Translations under genes and position numbers: made by a program
Shown: piece after piece, positions 34,072 to 42,137 of the stretch
How the letters are laid out: each line of letters starts with the position of its first letter
How positions within the stretch are numbered: position 1 is the stretch's first letter
Notes under the pieces: generated by a model
The model's input: the letters and a program-made list of their open reading frames with translations, nothing else
What the model was told of the DNA's origin: nothing
Database searches by the model: none
Source: Tindallia magadiensis
GTDB taxonomy: Bacteria > Bacillota > Clostridia > Peptostreptococcales > Tindalliaceae
Direction of reading: 5' to 3'
DNA: 64,000 nt
Assembly: GCF_900113635.1 (NCBI RefSeq)
Contig: NZ_FOQA01000009.1
Location: 1 to 64,000 of the forward strand

Positions 34072-35409
34072 ATGGAAGATTTTAGGGAAATGATGCAGGT
34101 ACCGCCTCATAGCGTAGAAGCAGAACAATCGGTACTGGGAGCCATGTTGCTGGATCGGGAAGCCGTTTTTGTCTCACTGGAAATGCTATTGCCGGAGGAT
34201 TTCTATAAAGAAGCCCATCGGGAACTTTTTGAAGCTTCCGCGAATATCTTTCAGCGGGACGAACCGGTGGATATGCTGACCCTTACGGAAGAATTAAAGA
34301 AGAGAGAAACCTTAGAGGCGATTGGTGGCATTCCTTATATCACCAGCCTTACAACCTCAGTACCCTTAACCATCAACGTGGAATACTATGCTAAAATAGT
34401 AGAAGAAAAAGCGGTACTGCGAAGGCTTATCAGCTCTTCCAGAGAAATTGCGGAGCAGGGATACCGACCAGACGTTAACGTACAGGAACTACTGGAGCAG
34501 GCTCAGAAAAATATTTATGATATTACACAAAAACAATATCGGCAAGGGTTTACCAGCATTCAAGAAGTAGTCAGTGAAGCTTTTGATGAAATTGAAGCCC
34601 GTTATGAAAACAAACAAGCCGTTACCGGACTGAGTACCGGCTTTTTAGACATTGATAACAAACTTAACGGCCTTCATGCTTCTGACTTAATTCTCGTAGC
34701 CGCACGTCCGGCCATGGGAAAATCAGCCTTTGCCTTGAACCTTGCTCAGAACGCTGCCTTAAAATCCGATGCGGCGGTGGCTATTTTCAGCCTGGAAATG
34801 TCGAAGGAACAATTGATTCTACGGATGCTGGCAGCTGAATCCATGGTAGATCTGGGAAAAATCCAGAGTGGTCAGCTCAACGACGAAGAATGGGGTCGTA
34901 TTGCTCAGGCCATGGTTCCACTATCAGCGGCGAAGATCTTTTTCGATGATTCTGCCGGCATTTCTGTAACACAGATGCGTTCAAAGGCCCGGCGTTTAAA
35001 AATGGAAAAGGGGCTGGATCTGGTCCTGATTGACTACCTGCAACTAATGCAGGGAGATGGCCGCACAGAAAACCGACAACAGGAAATATCCGCCATCTCC
35101 AGAAATCTTAAGATTATGGCAAAAGAACTGGACTGTCCGGTCATTGCCTTGTCTCAGCTTTCACGTGCACCTGAGCAGCGGGCAGATCATAAACCAATTC
35201 TGTCGGATTTAAGAGAATCCGGTGCTATCGAGCAGGATGCCGACGTGGTAATCTTCCTCTACCGGGAAGCCTATTACGATGAGGAAAGTGAACAACAAAA
35301 CCTGGCTGAAATTATTATGGCAAAACATCGGCACGGAGAAACTGGAACCGTTGAAATGGTGTGGCTAGGACAGTTTCAGAAATTTGTGGACGCTTCCAAA
35401 TATATGTAA
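34072..35409 (+). CDS. dnaB: Replicative DNA helicase
   Basis: The hexameric replication-fork helicase (445 aa; named DnaC in Bacillus) has an N-terminal DnaB domain with PPHSVEAEQSVLGAML, a linker, and a RecA-like motor with Walker A ARPAMGKSAFALN, Walker B LVLIDYLQLM and LSQLSRAPEQRADHKP. ATG at 34072 is preferred over TTG at 34069; AGGAGAGGTGG precedes it. Loading would be by the DnaI-like protein encoded at 37185 on the other strand. Confidence 0.97.
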   Translation: MEDFREMMQVPPHSVEAEQSVLGAMLLDREAVFVSLEMLLPEDFYKEAHRELFEASANIFQRDEPVDMLTLTEELKKRETLEAIGGIPYITSLTTSVPLTINVEYYAKIVEEKAVLRRLISSSREIAEQGYRPDVNVQELLEQAQKNIYDITQKQYRQGFTSIQEVVSEAFDEIEARYENKQAVTGLSTGFLDIDNKLNGLHASDLILVAARPAMGKSAFALNLAQNAALKSDAAVAIFSLEMSKEQLILRMLAAESMVDLGKIQSGQLNDEEWGRIAQAMVPLSAAKIFFDDSAGISVTQMRSKARRLKMEKGLDLVLIDYLQLMQGDGRTENRQQEISAISRNLKIMAKELDCPVIALSQLSRAPEQRADHKPILSDLRESGAIEQDADVVIFLYREAYYDEESEQQNLAEIIMAKHRHGETGTVEMVWLGQFQKFVDASKYM

Positions 35410-35424
35410 GAAATCAGATGCTGG

Positions 35425-35453
35425 TTGTCAGTAAAAGCGTTCCATGGTACAAT
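35425..35453 (+). promoter_or_regulatory. Promoter of the DUF1858 gene
   Basis: TTGTCA (35425-35430), 17 bp, TACAAT (35448-35453), a near-consensus housekeeping promoter, 57 bp before the start codon. Confidence 0.75.
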
Positions 35454-35509
35454 AATTCTGATAGATTTTGTATGGATTTAGGGCGATTTTTCGTCTAAGG
35501 AGGGATAGA

Positions 35510-35719
35510 ATGTCAAAAGTAAATGAAAGCATGACAATTATGGATGTCTTAAACATGGATCCAGGGGTGGCTCCTATTTTTATGAAACATGGCCTTGCTT
35601 GCCTGGGATGCCCTGGTGCTACCATGGAAAGCATTGCTGATGCCGGTCAGGTTCATGGCATTGACGTATCCAAGCTAGTATCTGAACTGAACGAATATTT
35701 GGAAAAAGCTGAAGCGTAA
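35510..35719 (+). CDS. DUF1858 domain protein
   Basis: The 69-aa protein consists only of a DUF1858 domain: MTIMDVLNMDPGVAPIFMKHGLACLGCPGA, with a CxxC pair in the CLGC loop, then a helical tail. The domain also occurs at the N-terminus of ScdA-like iron-sulfur repair proteins and of hybrid-cluster-type proteins, so a redox or metal-cluster role is likely but unproven. ATG at 35510 follows AAGGAGGG; the frame opens further upstream without a ribosome site. It has its own promoter and terminator. Confidence 0.88.
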   Translation: MSKVNESMTIMDVLNMDPGVAPIFMKHGLACLGCPGATMESIADAGQVHGIDVSKLVSELNEYLEKAEA

Positions 35720-35731
35720 ATAGTTTTGGTT

Positions 35732-35755
35732 AAGCCCGCCGGAAGGCGGGCTTTG
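35732..35755 (+). terminator. Rho-independent terminator
   Basis: A perfect AGCCCGCC / GGCGGGCT stem on a GGAA tetraloop is followed by a short T-containing tail (TTGCT). It ends the DUF1858 transcript. Confidence 0.85.
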
Positions 35756-35781
35756 CTAATGCAAGGATGATGACGCTTTCA

Positions 35782-35810
35782 TTGACGCTTTATCAGGCAT
35801 GTGGTACGAT
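35782..35810 (+). promoter_or_regulatory. Promoter of purA
   Basis: TTGACG, 17 bp, TACGAT, 58 bp before the PurA start codon. No purine-box or riboswitch-like structure was recognised nearby. Confidence 0.65.
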
Positions 35811-35867
35811 AAACCTAGCCTTAACATCATAAAAGAGGTAAGAAGGAATAAGGAGTGAGTAAAGAAG

Positions 35868-37151
35868 ATGTCATCTACAGCGATTATTGGCGCCCAATGG
35901 GGCGATGAGGGAAAAGGGAAGCTGATTGACTATCTGGCAGGTCATGCCGATGTTGTTGTGAGAGCTCAGGGAGGTAATAATGCGGGACATACCGTCGTCG
36001 TGGGTGACAAGAAATACACCTTTCACCTGATGCCCTCAGGAGTGCTTTATGAAGGAACTCTTAACATTATTGGCAACGGGGTAGCCTTTGATCCGGAAGG
36101 ATTTTTACAGGAAGTAGAAACCCTTAAAAATCAAAATGTGGACATTAGCACCATTCGCATTGATGAACGGGCTCATATGATCTTTCCTTATCATAAAAAA
36201 ATTGACGAGCTGGAAGAAGAAGCTCGTAAAGATCAGGAAATTGGAACCACACGACGAGGAATAGGTCCTTGCTATATGGATAAAATACAGCGATCCGGTA
36301 TCCGGGTTGGCGATTTATTGAATATTGAAAGACTAGAAACCTTGATTTATCAACAAGTAGAAAAAAAGAATGAACTGCTGAAAAAGATCTATCATGCAGA
36401 AGGTTTTGATCCTCAAAAGGTATTTGAAACCTATTGTCAGTATAGTGCTCACTTAAAAGAATACATAGCCGATACCACGGTATTGCTTTATGATGCACTG
36501 AAAAACAATAAAAAAGTCTTGTTTGAAGGAGCGCAGGGAACATTGCTGGATGTGGACTTAGGCACCTATCCCTATGTTACGTCTTCTCATCCTACTTCTG
36601 CTGGCTTCTGCACTGGTGCAGGCATTGGCCCGAATGCCCTGGATGAAATTCTTGGCGTTGTCAAAGCCTATAGTACTCGGGTGGGCAAAGGACCCTTCCC
36701 GACAGAACAGGATAACGAAACGGGCGATGCCATTCGTGAAAAAGGCCATGAGTTTGGAAGCACCACCGGCAGACCAAGAAGGTGTGGCTGGTTGGACGGT
36801 GTCATCCTAAAATATGCTGTTCGAGTGAACGGTTTGACAGGTATTACCTTGATGCTGATGGATGTGTTAGATCAGTTTGACGAAATTCAAATCTGCACAG
36901 CCTATGAAATAGAAGGCGAAGAAACCCAAGATTTTCCTGCCAATCTTGAAAAATTGGCACAGTGTCGTCCTGTCTACCGTAAGTTAAAAGGGTGGAAAAC
37001 AGATATTACAGGGATCCAAGACTACGAGGATCTGCCTCAGGAGGCAAAAGCCTATGTAGAGGCAGTGGAAGAAATAACCGGCGTTCCGGTAAAAATGATT
37101 TCTGTCGGTCCGGATCGTGACCAGACCATTGTAAGAGAAGTAATGATATAA
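35868..37151 (+). CDS. purA: Adenylosuccinate synthetase
   Basis: The 427-aa enzyme joins IMP and aspartate with GTP to adenylosuccinate, the first step to AMP. It has the GTP loop GAQWGDEGKGKLIDYLA (about residues 7-23), the second signature GNNAGHTVV, the GTTRRGIGPCY loop, VLFEGAQGTLLDVDLGTYP and the IMP/Asp loop GSTTGRPRRCGWLD. Full length. It converges with dnaI across a shared terminator. Confidence 0.98.
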   Translation: MSSTAIIGAQWGDEGKGKLIDYLAGHADVVVRAQGGNNAGHTVVVGDKKYTFHLMPSGVLYEGTLNIIGNGVAFDPEGFLQEVETLKNQNVDISTIRIDERAHMIFPYHKKIDELEEEARKDQEIGTTRRGIGPCYMDKIQRSGIRVGDLLNIERLETLIYQQVEKKNELLKKIYHAEGFDPQKVFETYCQYSAHLKEYIADTTVLLYDALKNNKKVLFEGAQGTLLDVDLGTYPYVTSSHPTSAGFCTGAGIGPNALDEILGVVKAYSTRVGKGPFPTEQDNETGDAIREKGHEFGSTTGRPRRCGWLDGVILKYAVRVNGLTGITLMLMDVLDQFDEIQICTAYEIEGEETQDFPANLEKLAQCRPVYRKLKGWKTDITGIQDYEDLPQEAKAYVEAVEEITGVPVKMISVGPDRDQTIVREVMI

Positions 37152-37160
37152 GAAAAACCT

Positions 37161-37187
37161 AAAAAAAGGCCGACAGGCCTTTTTTTA
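37161..37187. terminator. Bidirectional terminator between purA and dnaI
   Basis: AAAAAAAGGCC and GGCCTTTTTTT arms flank a GACA loop, so the hairpin has a U-run on either strand. It reaches the dnaI stop codon. Confidence 0.88.
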
Positions 37188-38171
37188 TTTTGGTTGCCAA
37201 CGCAAATCATTGCCAAAGAATTTAATAAAATCATAGTAGGCAAATAAGCGGGAACAAATCCGATCATCATATCGAAGCATTAACTCCTTAGGGGTTAAAT
37301 TAGTAGAGATTAAAGTGCGGGTGCCTTCCAGATGGCGGGTGTTAACCAGTTGGAAAAGCTGGCTATTGGTAAAACTATTGGTTAACTCCGTACCCAGATC
37401 ATCTAATATCAAAAGGTCACAGGTGGAAAGCAGCCGTATGGTCTGAGGATCTTGTTTTTCCTGGAACTGATGCTTTTCCAAGAGAGAAATTAGCTGATAG
37501 GCAGTTTGATAAATCACGATTTTTCCCCGATCCAGCAACCCTTTGGCAATACAGTTAGCCATAAAGGTTTTTCCCAGACCTGTAGCGCCATAAAACAATA
37601 AATTGGGCTTATCAAGGGTAGTTGCGGCATCAAAGTTAAAAACAAAGCCTTCGCAACGTTGTAAAATATGCATCATATTTTCTCGGGGAGAAGTTTTTTC
37701 CTCTGGGAAAGCTTTATCAGAAAACAGATCCAACCGGAAATTTCGAAAGTTTTCTTTTTCCAAAATACCGGATAAATTGGACATGGCATAGGCACGGTTA
37801 ATCAGCTCCTGTTGATAGCAATGGCAATGTTTTCCGCTTTCTAAAATGCCTCGGTCCTGACAGTCAGAGCAGTCATATTCCGGCTGTAAATCCTGTTCGC
37901 TTAACCCAAGCTCCTGGAGCAAGGTTTGTTTTTTTTCCGTTAAATGGTTCATTTCTGACTGCAATCGTGATAAAACCTGTTGTTGGGATTGACCAGCCAA
38001 TAAAGCGCGACTGACAGAAAGGCCCAGTCGGGTAATCTGTCCATTGATTTCTTCCAGCTCCGGTACGGAATCGTAGATGGCTTTCCGTTTTTCTTCTTGT
38101 TTCCGATGAGCTCGAAGCCGCTTTTTTTCATAATTCATCTTAATGTCTCGGATCATGGTAGAACGCTTCAT
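37185..38171 (-). CDS. dnaI: Helicase loader, DnaI/DnaC-type ATPase
   Basis: The 328-aa AAA+ protein has a charged N-terminal coiled region (about 1-90), a four-cysteine zinc motif with CSDCQDRG and a CHCY pair (about 100-125), Walker A GATGLGKTFMANCIAKG (near 195), Walker B LLILDDLGTE and a sensor ISTNLTP. It should load the replicative helicase at the origin. It overlaps the DnaD gene by four bases (ATGA) and forms a two-gene leftward operon with it. This is the position dnaB-dnaI hold elsewhere in Bacillota. Confidence 0.93.
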   Translation of the reverse strand: MKRSTMIRDIKMNYEKKRLRAHRKQEEKRKAIYDSVPELEEINGQITRLGLSVSRALLAGQSQQQVLSRLQSEMNHLTEKKQTLLQELGLSEQDLQPEYDCSDCQDRGILESGKHCHCYQQELINRAYAMSNLSGILEKENFRNFRLDLFSDKAFPEEKTSPRENMMHILQRCEGFVFNFDAATTLDKPNLLFYGATGLGKTFMANCIAKGLLDRGKIVIYQTAYQLISLLEKHQFQEKQDPQTIRLLSTCDLLILDDLGTELTNSFTNSQLFQLVNTRHLEGTRTLISTNLTPKELMLRYDDRICSRLFAYYDFIKFFGNDLRWQPK

Positions 38172-39301
38172 TCAGAATCCTCCCTGGTTTTTTGATATCG
38201 TTTCCGTCCCAGAAGAATTTCTTCCAGATCTTCATTGGAATAGTCTTTTCCTCGGCTATCAGACAGATGAAACTGGGTTTTTTTAGGTTCTTTTGGAGCT
38301 GTTTTACCGGAAGTGGCTTTAAGAGATTCATGAGCTTCTAAGGACTTGATATCCTTAATACCCTCCTGATACCATCGACTTAAAATGCCATGAATATATT
38401 TAATGCTGGGGCGGGATGTCTGGATGGTATAGCTGCAAGCTTTTAAGATCATTTCCATATTAAAATGGTATTGATCCAGCCATTGATCCATTAGTTTAGC
38501 TTCTGCCTGAGTAGGCATCCGGTTAAAGAAACCAAGCTCACGAAATACCTGATCATACATTCGGTACCGGTCTCCCTGACGATCCAAATGTTGGGCTAAG
38601 GCTTTAGGATCTCGCAGCCCCTGATCCTGCCAGTTTCGAATAATACCACCTACATACCGGACACTGCGGACTTCCCGCTGTTCAACAGCATAGAGAAAAG
38701 CCTGGCGAACAATTTCCGGTTCAATATTATAATGTTGAATCCATTGAATCACTTCCATATGTTCATTTGGCACCAAGGGACGTTGCATAATTTTATTCAG
38801 TTCTGAAAAAAGATCTCTTAAAGCCGGATCGCGGGTTGCAGCGATGACATCGGTGGGAGAAGCGGCATAAACAGGTTCCGGTTCTTCTGGTGGAGTGTAG
38901 GGAGCTGCTGAGGATCCGGAAGGTTTTTTTTCGGCATAATGGAGCTCTTCTAGATGAAGTTGTTTTAAAGAAGTAAAAACAACATCAAAGGAAGAAGAAG
39001 CAGGCCCAGATTCTCGATCTGATGAAGTGCCGGAGCCGGAATGCCATTTTTTTTGAATGACATTCCTTTCTTCCCAATAGTCCCAGGCAGCCAAGACTTC
39101 TTTCACACTCATATTCAAATTATTGGCCAGATTTTGATGAGAAAACTTTTTAGCTTCTTCGCCTAATTGGGCATACCGGTATCCTAACAGGTACACCTTT
39201 ACAAAATCACCGGGAGCCGTTGGCATATAAAGGTCTAGATAAATGTTCTCGACAGAAGTATCCCCTAAATCGACAGGCAGATTTTCTATATAAAAAGCCA
39301 T
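38168..39301 (-). CDS. DnaD/DnaB-type replication initiation protein
   Basis: The 377-aa protein has an N-terminal winged-helix region (about 1-100), a Ser/Pro-rich linker and two tandem DnaD-type C-terminal domains (about 165-235 and 245-315, each ending in a YxxGIIRNWQDQG or YIHGILSRWYQEGI motif). It should remodel DNA at the origin and recruit the helicase loader encoded by the next gene. The acidic-basic tail is probably disordered. An extended -10 sequence lies on this strand at 39385-39393. Confidence 0.9.
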   Translation of the reverse strand: MAFYIENLPVDLGDTSVENIYLDLYMPTAPGDFVKVYLLGYRYAQLGEEAKKFSHQNLANNLNMSVKEVLAAWDYWEERNVIQKKWHSGSGTSSDRESGPASSSFDVVFTSLKQLHLEELHYAEKKPSGSSAAPYTPPEEPEPVYAASPTDVIAATRDPALRDLFSELNKIMQRPLVPNEHMEVIQWIQHYNIEPEIVRQAFLYAVEQREVRSVRYVGGIIRNWQDQGLRDPKALAQHLDRQGDRYRMYDQVFRELGFFNRMPTQAEAKLMDQWLDQYHFNMEMILKACSYTIQTSRPSIKYIHGILSRWYQEGIKDIKSLEAHESLKATSGKTAPKEPKKTQFHLSDSRGKDYSNEDLEEILLGRKRYQKTREDSE

Positions 39302-39384
39302 TTGCTTTCACCATCCTTTGCTCTTTCTCTTTCCTTTAAGATTCTATAGGATCACAGAAAAAAATAGTTTTTTTCTCTATTTCT

Positions 39385-39393
39385 ATTATAACA
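39385..39393 (-). promoter_or_regulatory. Extended -10 promoter of the dnaD-dnaI operon
   Basis: Minus-strand TGTTATAAT, an exact extended -10 element about 84 bp before the DnaD-type start. The -35 match is weak. Confidence 0.5.
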
Positions 39394-39486
39394 CAGTAGA
39401 AAAAGAGGAAAATGGGTGAGAGAACAAGATTTTTTTGATAAGAGGCCGAGAAGTGAAAGGTTGAAATTTCAACGACAAACGAACGT

Positions 39487-39498
39487 GAACATGTGTTC
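39487..39498. promoter_or_regulatory. Candidate LexA (SOS) box
   Basis: GAACATGTGTTC fits the Gram-positive LexA core GAACRNRYGTTC at every position. The outer bases are T on the left and C on the right rather than the usual C/G. It lies 4 bp before the -35 of the M23 endopeptidase gene and about 95 bp upstream of the divergent dnaD promoter. Confidence 0.5.
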
Positions 39499-39502
39499 CG
39501 TA

Positions 39503-39532
39503 TTGATTTATAGGTCTTTAGTGGGATATAAT
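39503..39532 (+). promoter_or_regulatory. Promoter of the M23 endopeptidase gene
   Basis: TTGATT (39503-39508), 18 bp, TATAAT (39527-39532), followed 105 bp later by the start codon. Confidence 0.65.
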
Positions 39533-39637
39533 GTGAGACGGTAAGTTGACAAAAAGAAAAGACCTCCATTGGCTGAAAAAGTGCCACATATAATCAGCAT
39601 TTGGTAGCATCCAGATTTACTGGGAGGGGATAAGATA

Positions 39638-41206
39638 ATGAAAGATCAGCAGCCAGGTAAGATTGATCCGGCTCAGTTATACCAAAAAGCAAAAAAATAT
39701 TTATATAAATATGGTCAGAAAACAGCGATACAGACAAAAGAAACAGCCGTCAATGTGAAAAGAAATTTGGGAGAAATAAAACAAGAAATAAAGCCATGGG
39801 CCGCAAAACTTCAACAGAAAACCATAGCACTAAAAGACAAGACGCTTATCTATTGGCAGTCTCGAAATAAGGAACAAAAACAAAAAATAATGGCAATGGG
39901 TGCGGCAGCCGTGGTAATGATAACTTCTGTAGTAGCCTATCATCAGTATCAGGAATCGCTGAGAGCTTATGAGATCTATATGGAAGGCGATTTGATCGGA
40001 ACTGTCCGACAAGAGGAAGAACTAGAAGAAGCCATTGATGCATTACAGCAGGAAATGCGTCGGTTGTATGATATGAAAGCTTACATACCGGAAGATCAGG
40101 AATGGGTGGAAGTAAAAGCAAGAGATCGGGATTTAAGCTCCAAAGAAGCCTTGGTCAGTGGAATCAAATCCCAGTTGGGACAACAGGTACAGGCCATTGA
40201 AATCCAAGTGGAGGGAGAACCCTTAGTTACATTGCGTACCAAAGAGGATGCCAATAAATTACTGGCAAAAATCCAGGAACCTTATCTGAAAGAGGATATT
40301 GAATATTTGGAAGTGGGTTTTTTAGAGGCCGTTGACATTGTGGAAAAACCGGCTCAATTATCGGAAATCCGCCGGCTGGAAGATGCATTACAGTTTATCC
40401 GTACCGGAACGGATGAAGAAAAAGTTTACACGGTAGAACCAGGCGACAGTAGCTGGGTGATCGCTCAGCGTAACGAAATGACCGTTGATGAAATAGCCGA
40501 AGCAAATCCGGAGATTAACGTGGAATTACTGAGTATTGGTCAGGAAATCAATCTTATTGTTCCAAAACCATATCTGACGGTGACCAGCCGTTATTATGTG
40601 GAACAAACAGAAGAAATTCCTTTTGAAACGGAAGATGTAGAAACGGATTCGATGTATGAAGGTGACCGCCGTATCACGGTACAGGGGCAGGAAGGTAGGC
40701 GGGATATCCAAGCCTATATCACCGAAAAAAATGGTAAGATTGCCGATCGGGAAATCATAGAAGAAAAGATTCACGTAGAACCGGTTACAAGAGTGGTAGC
40801 TGTCGGAACAAAGGAAAGACCAGCTACCATGGCGACAGGTACCTTTATTAACCCTACCACCGGCCGGCTGACATCACCCTTCGGTATGCGTGGAGGAAGA
40901 CGGCATACAGGGATTGATATTGCAAACTCTACTGGAACACCGATTAAAGCCGCAGATGCAGGAAGAGTGTCCCATGCTGGGTCTAGAGGTGCCTATGGTA
41001 GATTAGTTATTATAGATCATGAAAATGGGTATCAAACCTATTATGCTCATATGGACCGTATTTCTGTTTCTAGTGGCGAACGGGTGCATAAAGATCAGTT
41101 GATTGGCACTGTAGGTAGTACGGGTAGAAGTACAGGACCGCATCTTCATTTTGAAGTTCGTAAAAATGGAACCCCGGTTAACCCTATGGGATATGTTCGG
41201 TATTAA
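39638..41206 (+). CDS. Membrane-anchored LysM-G5-M23 peptidoglycan endopeptidase
   Basis: The 522-aa protein has a basic cytoplasmic N-terminus (about 1-85), one membrane helix (about 87-105), a long linker, a LysM domain (about 267-312, YTVEPGDSSWVIA...), a G5-like domain (about 318-393) and a C-terminal M23 metalloendopeptidase. Zinc ligands lie in HTGIDIA and HLHFEV, with YYAHMD between them. It should cut peptide cross-bridges of the wall outside the membrane. GGGAGGGG precedes the ATG. The promoter adjoins a possible LexA box. Confidence 0.93.
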   Translation: MKDQQPGKIDPAQLYQKAKKYLYKYGQKTAIQTKETAVNVKRNLGEIKQEIKPWAAKLQQKTIALKDKTLIYWQSRNKEQKQKIMAMGAAAVVMITSVVAYHQYQESLRAYEIYMEGDLIGTVRQEEELEEAIDALQQEMRRLYDMKAYIPEDQEWVEVKARDRDLSSKEALVSGIKSQLGQQVQAIEIQVEGEPLVTLRTKEDANKLLAKIQEPYLKEDIEYLEVGFLEAVDIVEKPAQLSEIRRLEDALQFIRTGTDEEKVYTVEPGDSSWVIAQRNEMTVDEIAEANPEINVELLSIGQEINLIVPKPYLTVTSRYYVEQTEEIPFETEDVETDSMYEGDRRITVQGQEGRRDIQAYITEKNGKIADREIIEEKIHVEPVTRVVAVGTKERPATMATGTFINPTTGRLTSPFGMRGGRRHTGIDIANSTGTPIKAADAGRVSHAGSRGAYGRLVIIDHENGYQTYYAHMDRISVSSGERVHKDQLIGTVGSTGRSTGPHLHFEVRKNGTPVNPMGYVRY

Positions 41207-41215
41207 AAGATAAAA

Positions 41216-41252
41216 AGAGAGTTTCGGATGGTTTTCCGAAACTCTCTTTTTT
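41216..41252 (+). terminator. Rho-independent terminator
   Basis: A 13-bp perfect stem (AGAGAGTTTCGGA with its complement) is followed by six T. It separates the endopeptidase gene from the walRK operon. Confidence 0.93.
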
Positions 41253-41320
41253 AGTGGTTGCTTTCCATACGCAGTGCTTTCTGGTATGATAAGAAAAAGA
41301 TTATCCATCAGATCATCCTT

Positions 41321-41432
41321 GTTATGGAGTAAATTCTGTTACTGAGTAGACTTGTTATTGAGTAGATTCTGTCAATAAGTAAATTTGTTTATCAAGTAGA
41401 TCCTGTTATTGACAAGTAGATCCTGTTATTGA
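41321..41432 (+). repeat. Degenerate 17-20 bp tandem repeat before walR
   Basis: Six to seven imperfect copies of a GTTATTGAGTAGATyCT unit run up to the ribosome site of the response regulator gene. The last two full copies share a 17-bp stretch (AAGTAGATCCTGTTATTGA region). Confidence 0.85.
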
Positions 41433-41446
41433 AAGGAAGAGAAAAG

Positions 41447-42136
41447 ATGAAAACCACCGTATTAATAGTGGAAGATGAAAAGAAAATATCTGATATTGTT
41501 AAGTTTAATCTAGAAAAAGACGGATACCATACAGAAGTTGCCTATGATGGGGAGGAAGCTCTGAAAAAAGTGGCACAGGCAAAACCAGATCTTATCTTAC
41601 TGGATTTGATGCTGCCTAAACTCGATGGTTTTCAGGTATGTCGGAAACTGAGAGAACATCATACCATGCCCATTATTATGCTGACGGCTAAGGAAGAAGA
41701 AGTGGATAAAGTGCTGGGCCTGGAAATGGGAGCCGATGATTATATAACAAAACCCTTTGGGATGCGTGAACTGCTGGCCAGAGTAAAAGCCAACTTACGG
41801 CGAAGTGCCGGGACAGAAAGCGGCAGTGGCAGCAATCGGATTGAAGCCGGCCATCTAAGCATCGATTTATCCAAATATGAAGTGAAAAAAGACAGCACGG
41901 TCCTAGAACTAACCATTCGCGAATTTGAACTGCTCCGTTTTCTGGCCGTACAGCCAGATCAGGTATTTACCAGAGAGCAGCTCTTAAAAGAAGTATGGGG
42001 ATATGAATATTACGGAGATATTCGAACCGTAGATGTAACCGTTCGACGTCTTCGAGAGAAAGTGGAAGACGACGCTGGAAGTCCACAGTTTATTATGACC
42101 AAGCGGGGCGTTGGATACTATTTCAGGAGGCCTTAG
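41447..42136 (+). CDS. walR: Cell-wall response regulator WalR
   Basis: The 229-aa OmpR/PhoB-type regulator has a receiver domain with phospho-acceptor Asp53 (LILLDLMLPKLDG) and the acidic pair at 9-10, then a winged-helix DNA-binding domain with FELLRFLAVQPDQVFTREQLL and the recognition-helix region RTVDVTVRRLREK. Assignment as WalR rests on the downstream walK-yycH-yycI-walJ-htrA order. ATG at 41447 follows AAGGAAG; a TTG-led extension is less likely. It controls autolysins and wall turnover. Confidence 0.94.
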   Translation: MKTTVLIVEDEKKISDIVKFNLEKDGYHTEVAYDGEEALKKVAQAKPDLILLDLMLPKLDGFQVCRKLREHHTMPIIMLTAKEEEVDKVLGLEMGADDYITKPFGMRELLARVKANLRRSAGTESGSGSNRIEAGHLSIDLSKYEVKKDSTVLELTIREFELLRFLAVQPDQVFTREQLLKEVWGYEYYGDIRTVDVTVRRLREKVEDDAGSPQFIMTKRGVGYYFRRP

Positions 42137-42137
42137 T

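Noticed and set aside
41321-41432. Repeat array before walR as a CRISPR remnant
   Set aside because: Units are contiguous, with no spacers and no cas genes in the window.
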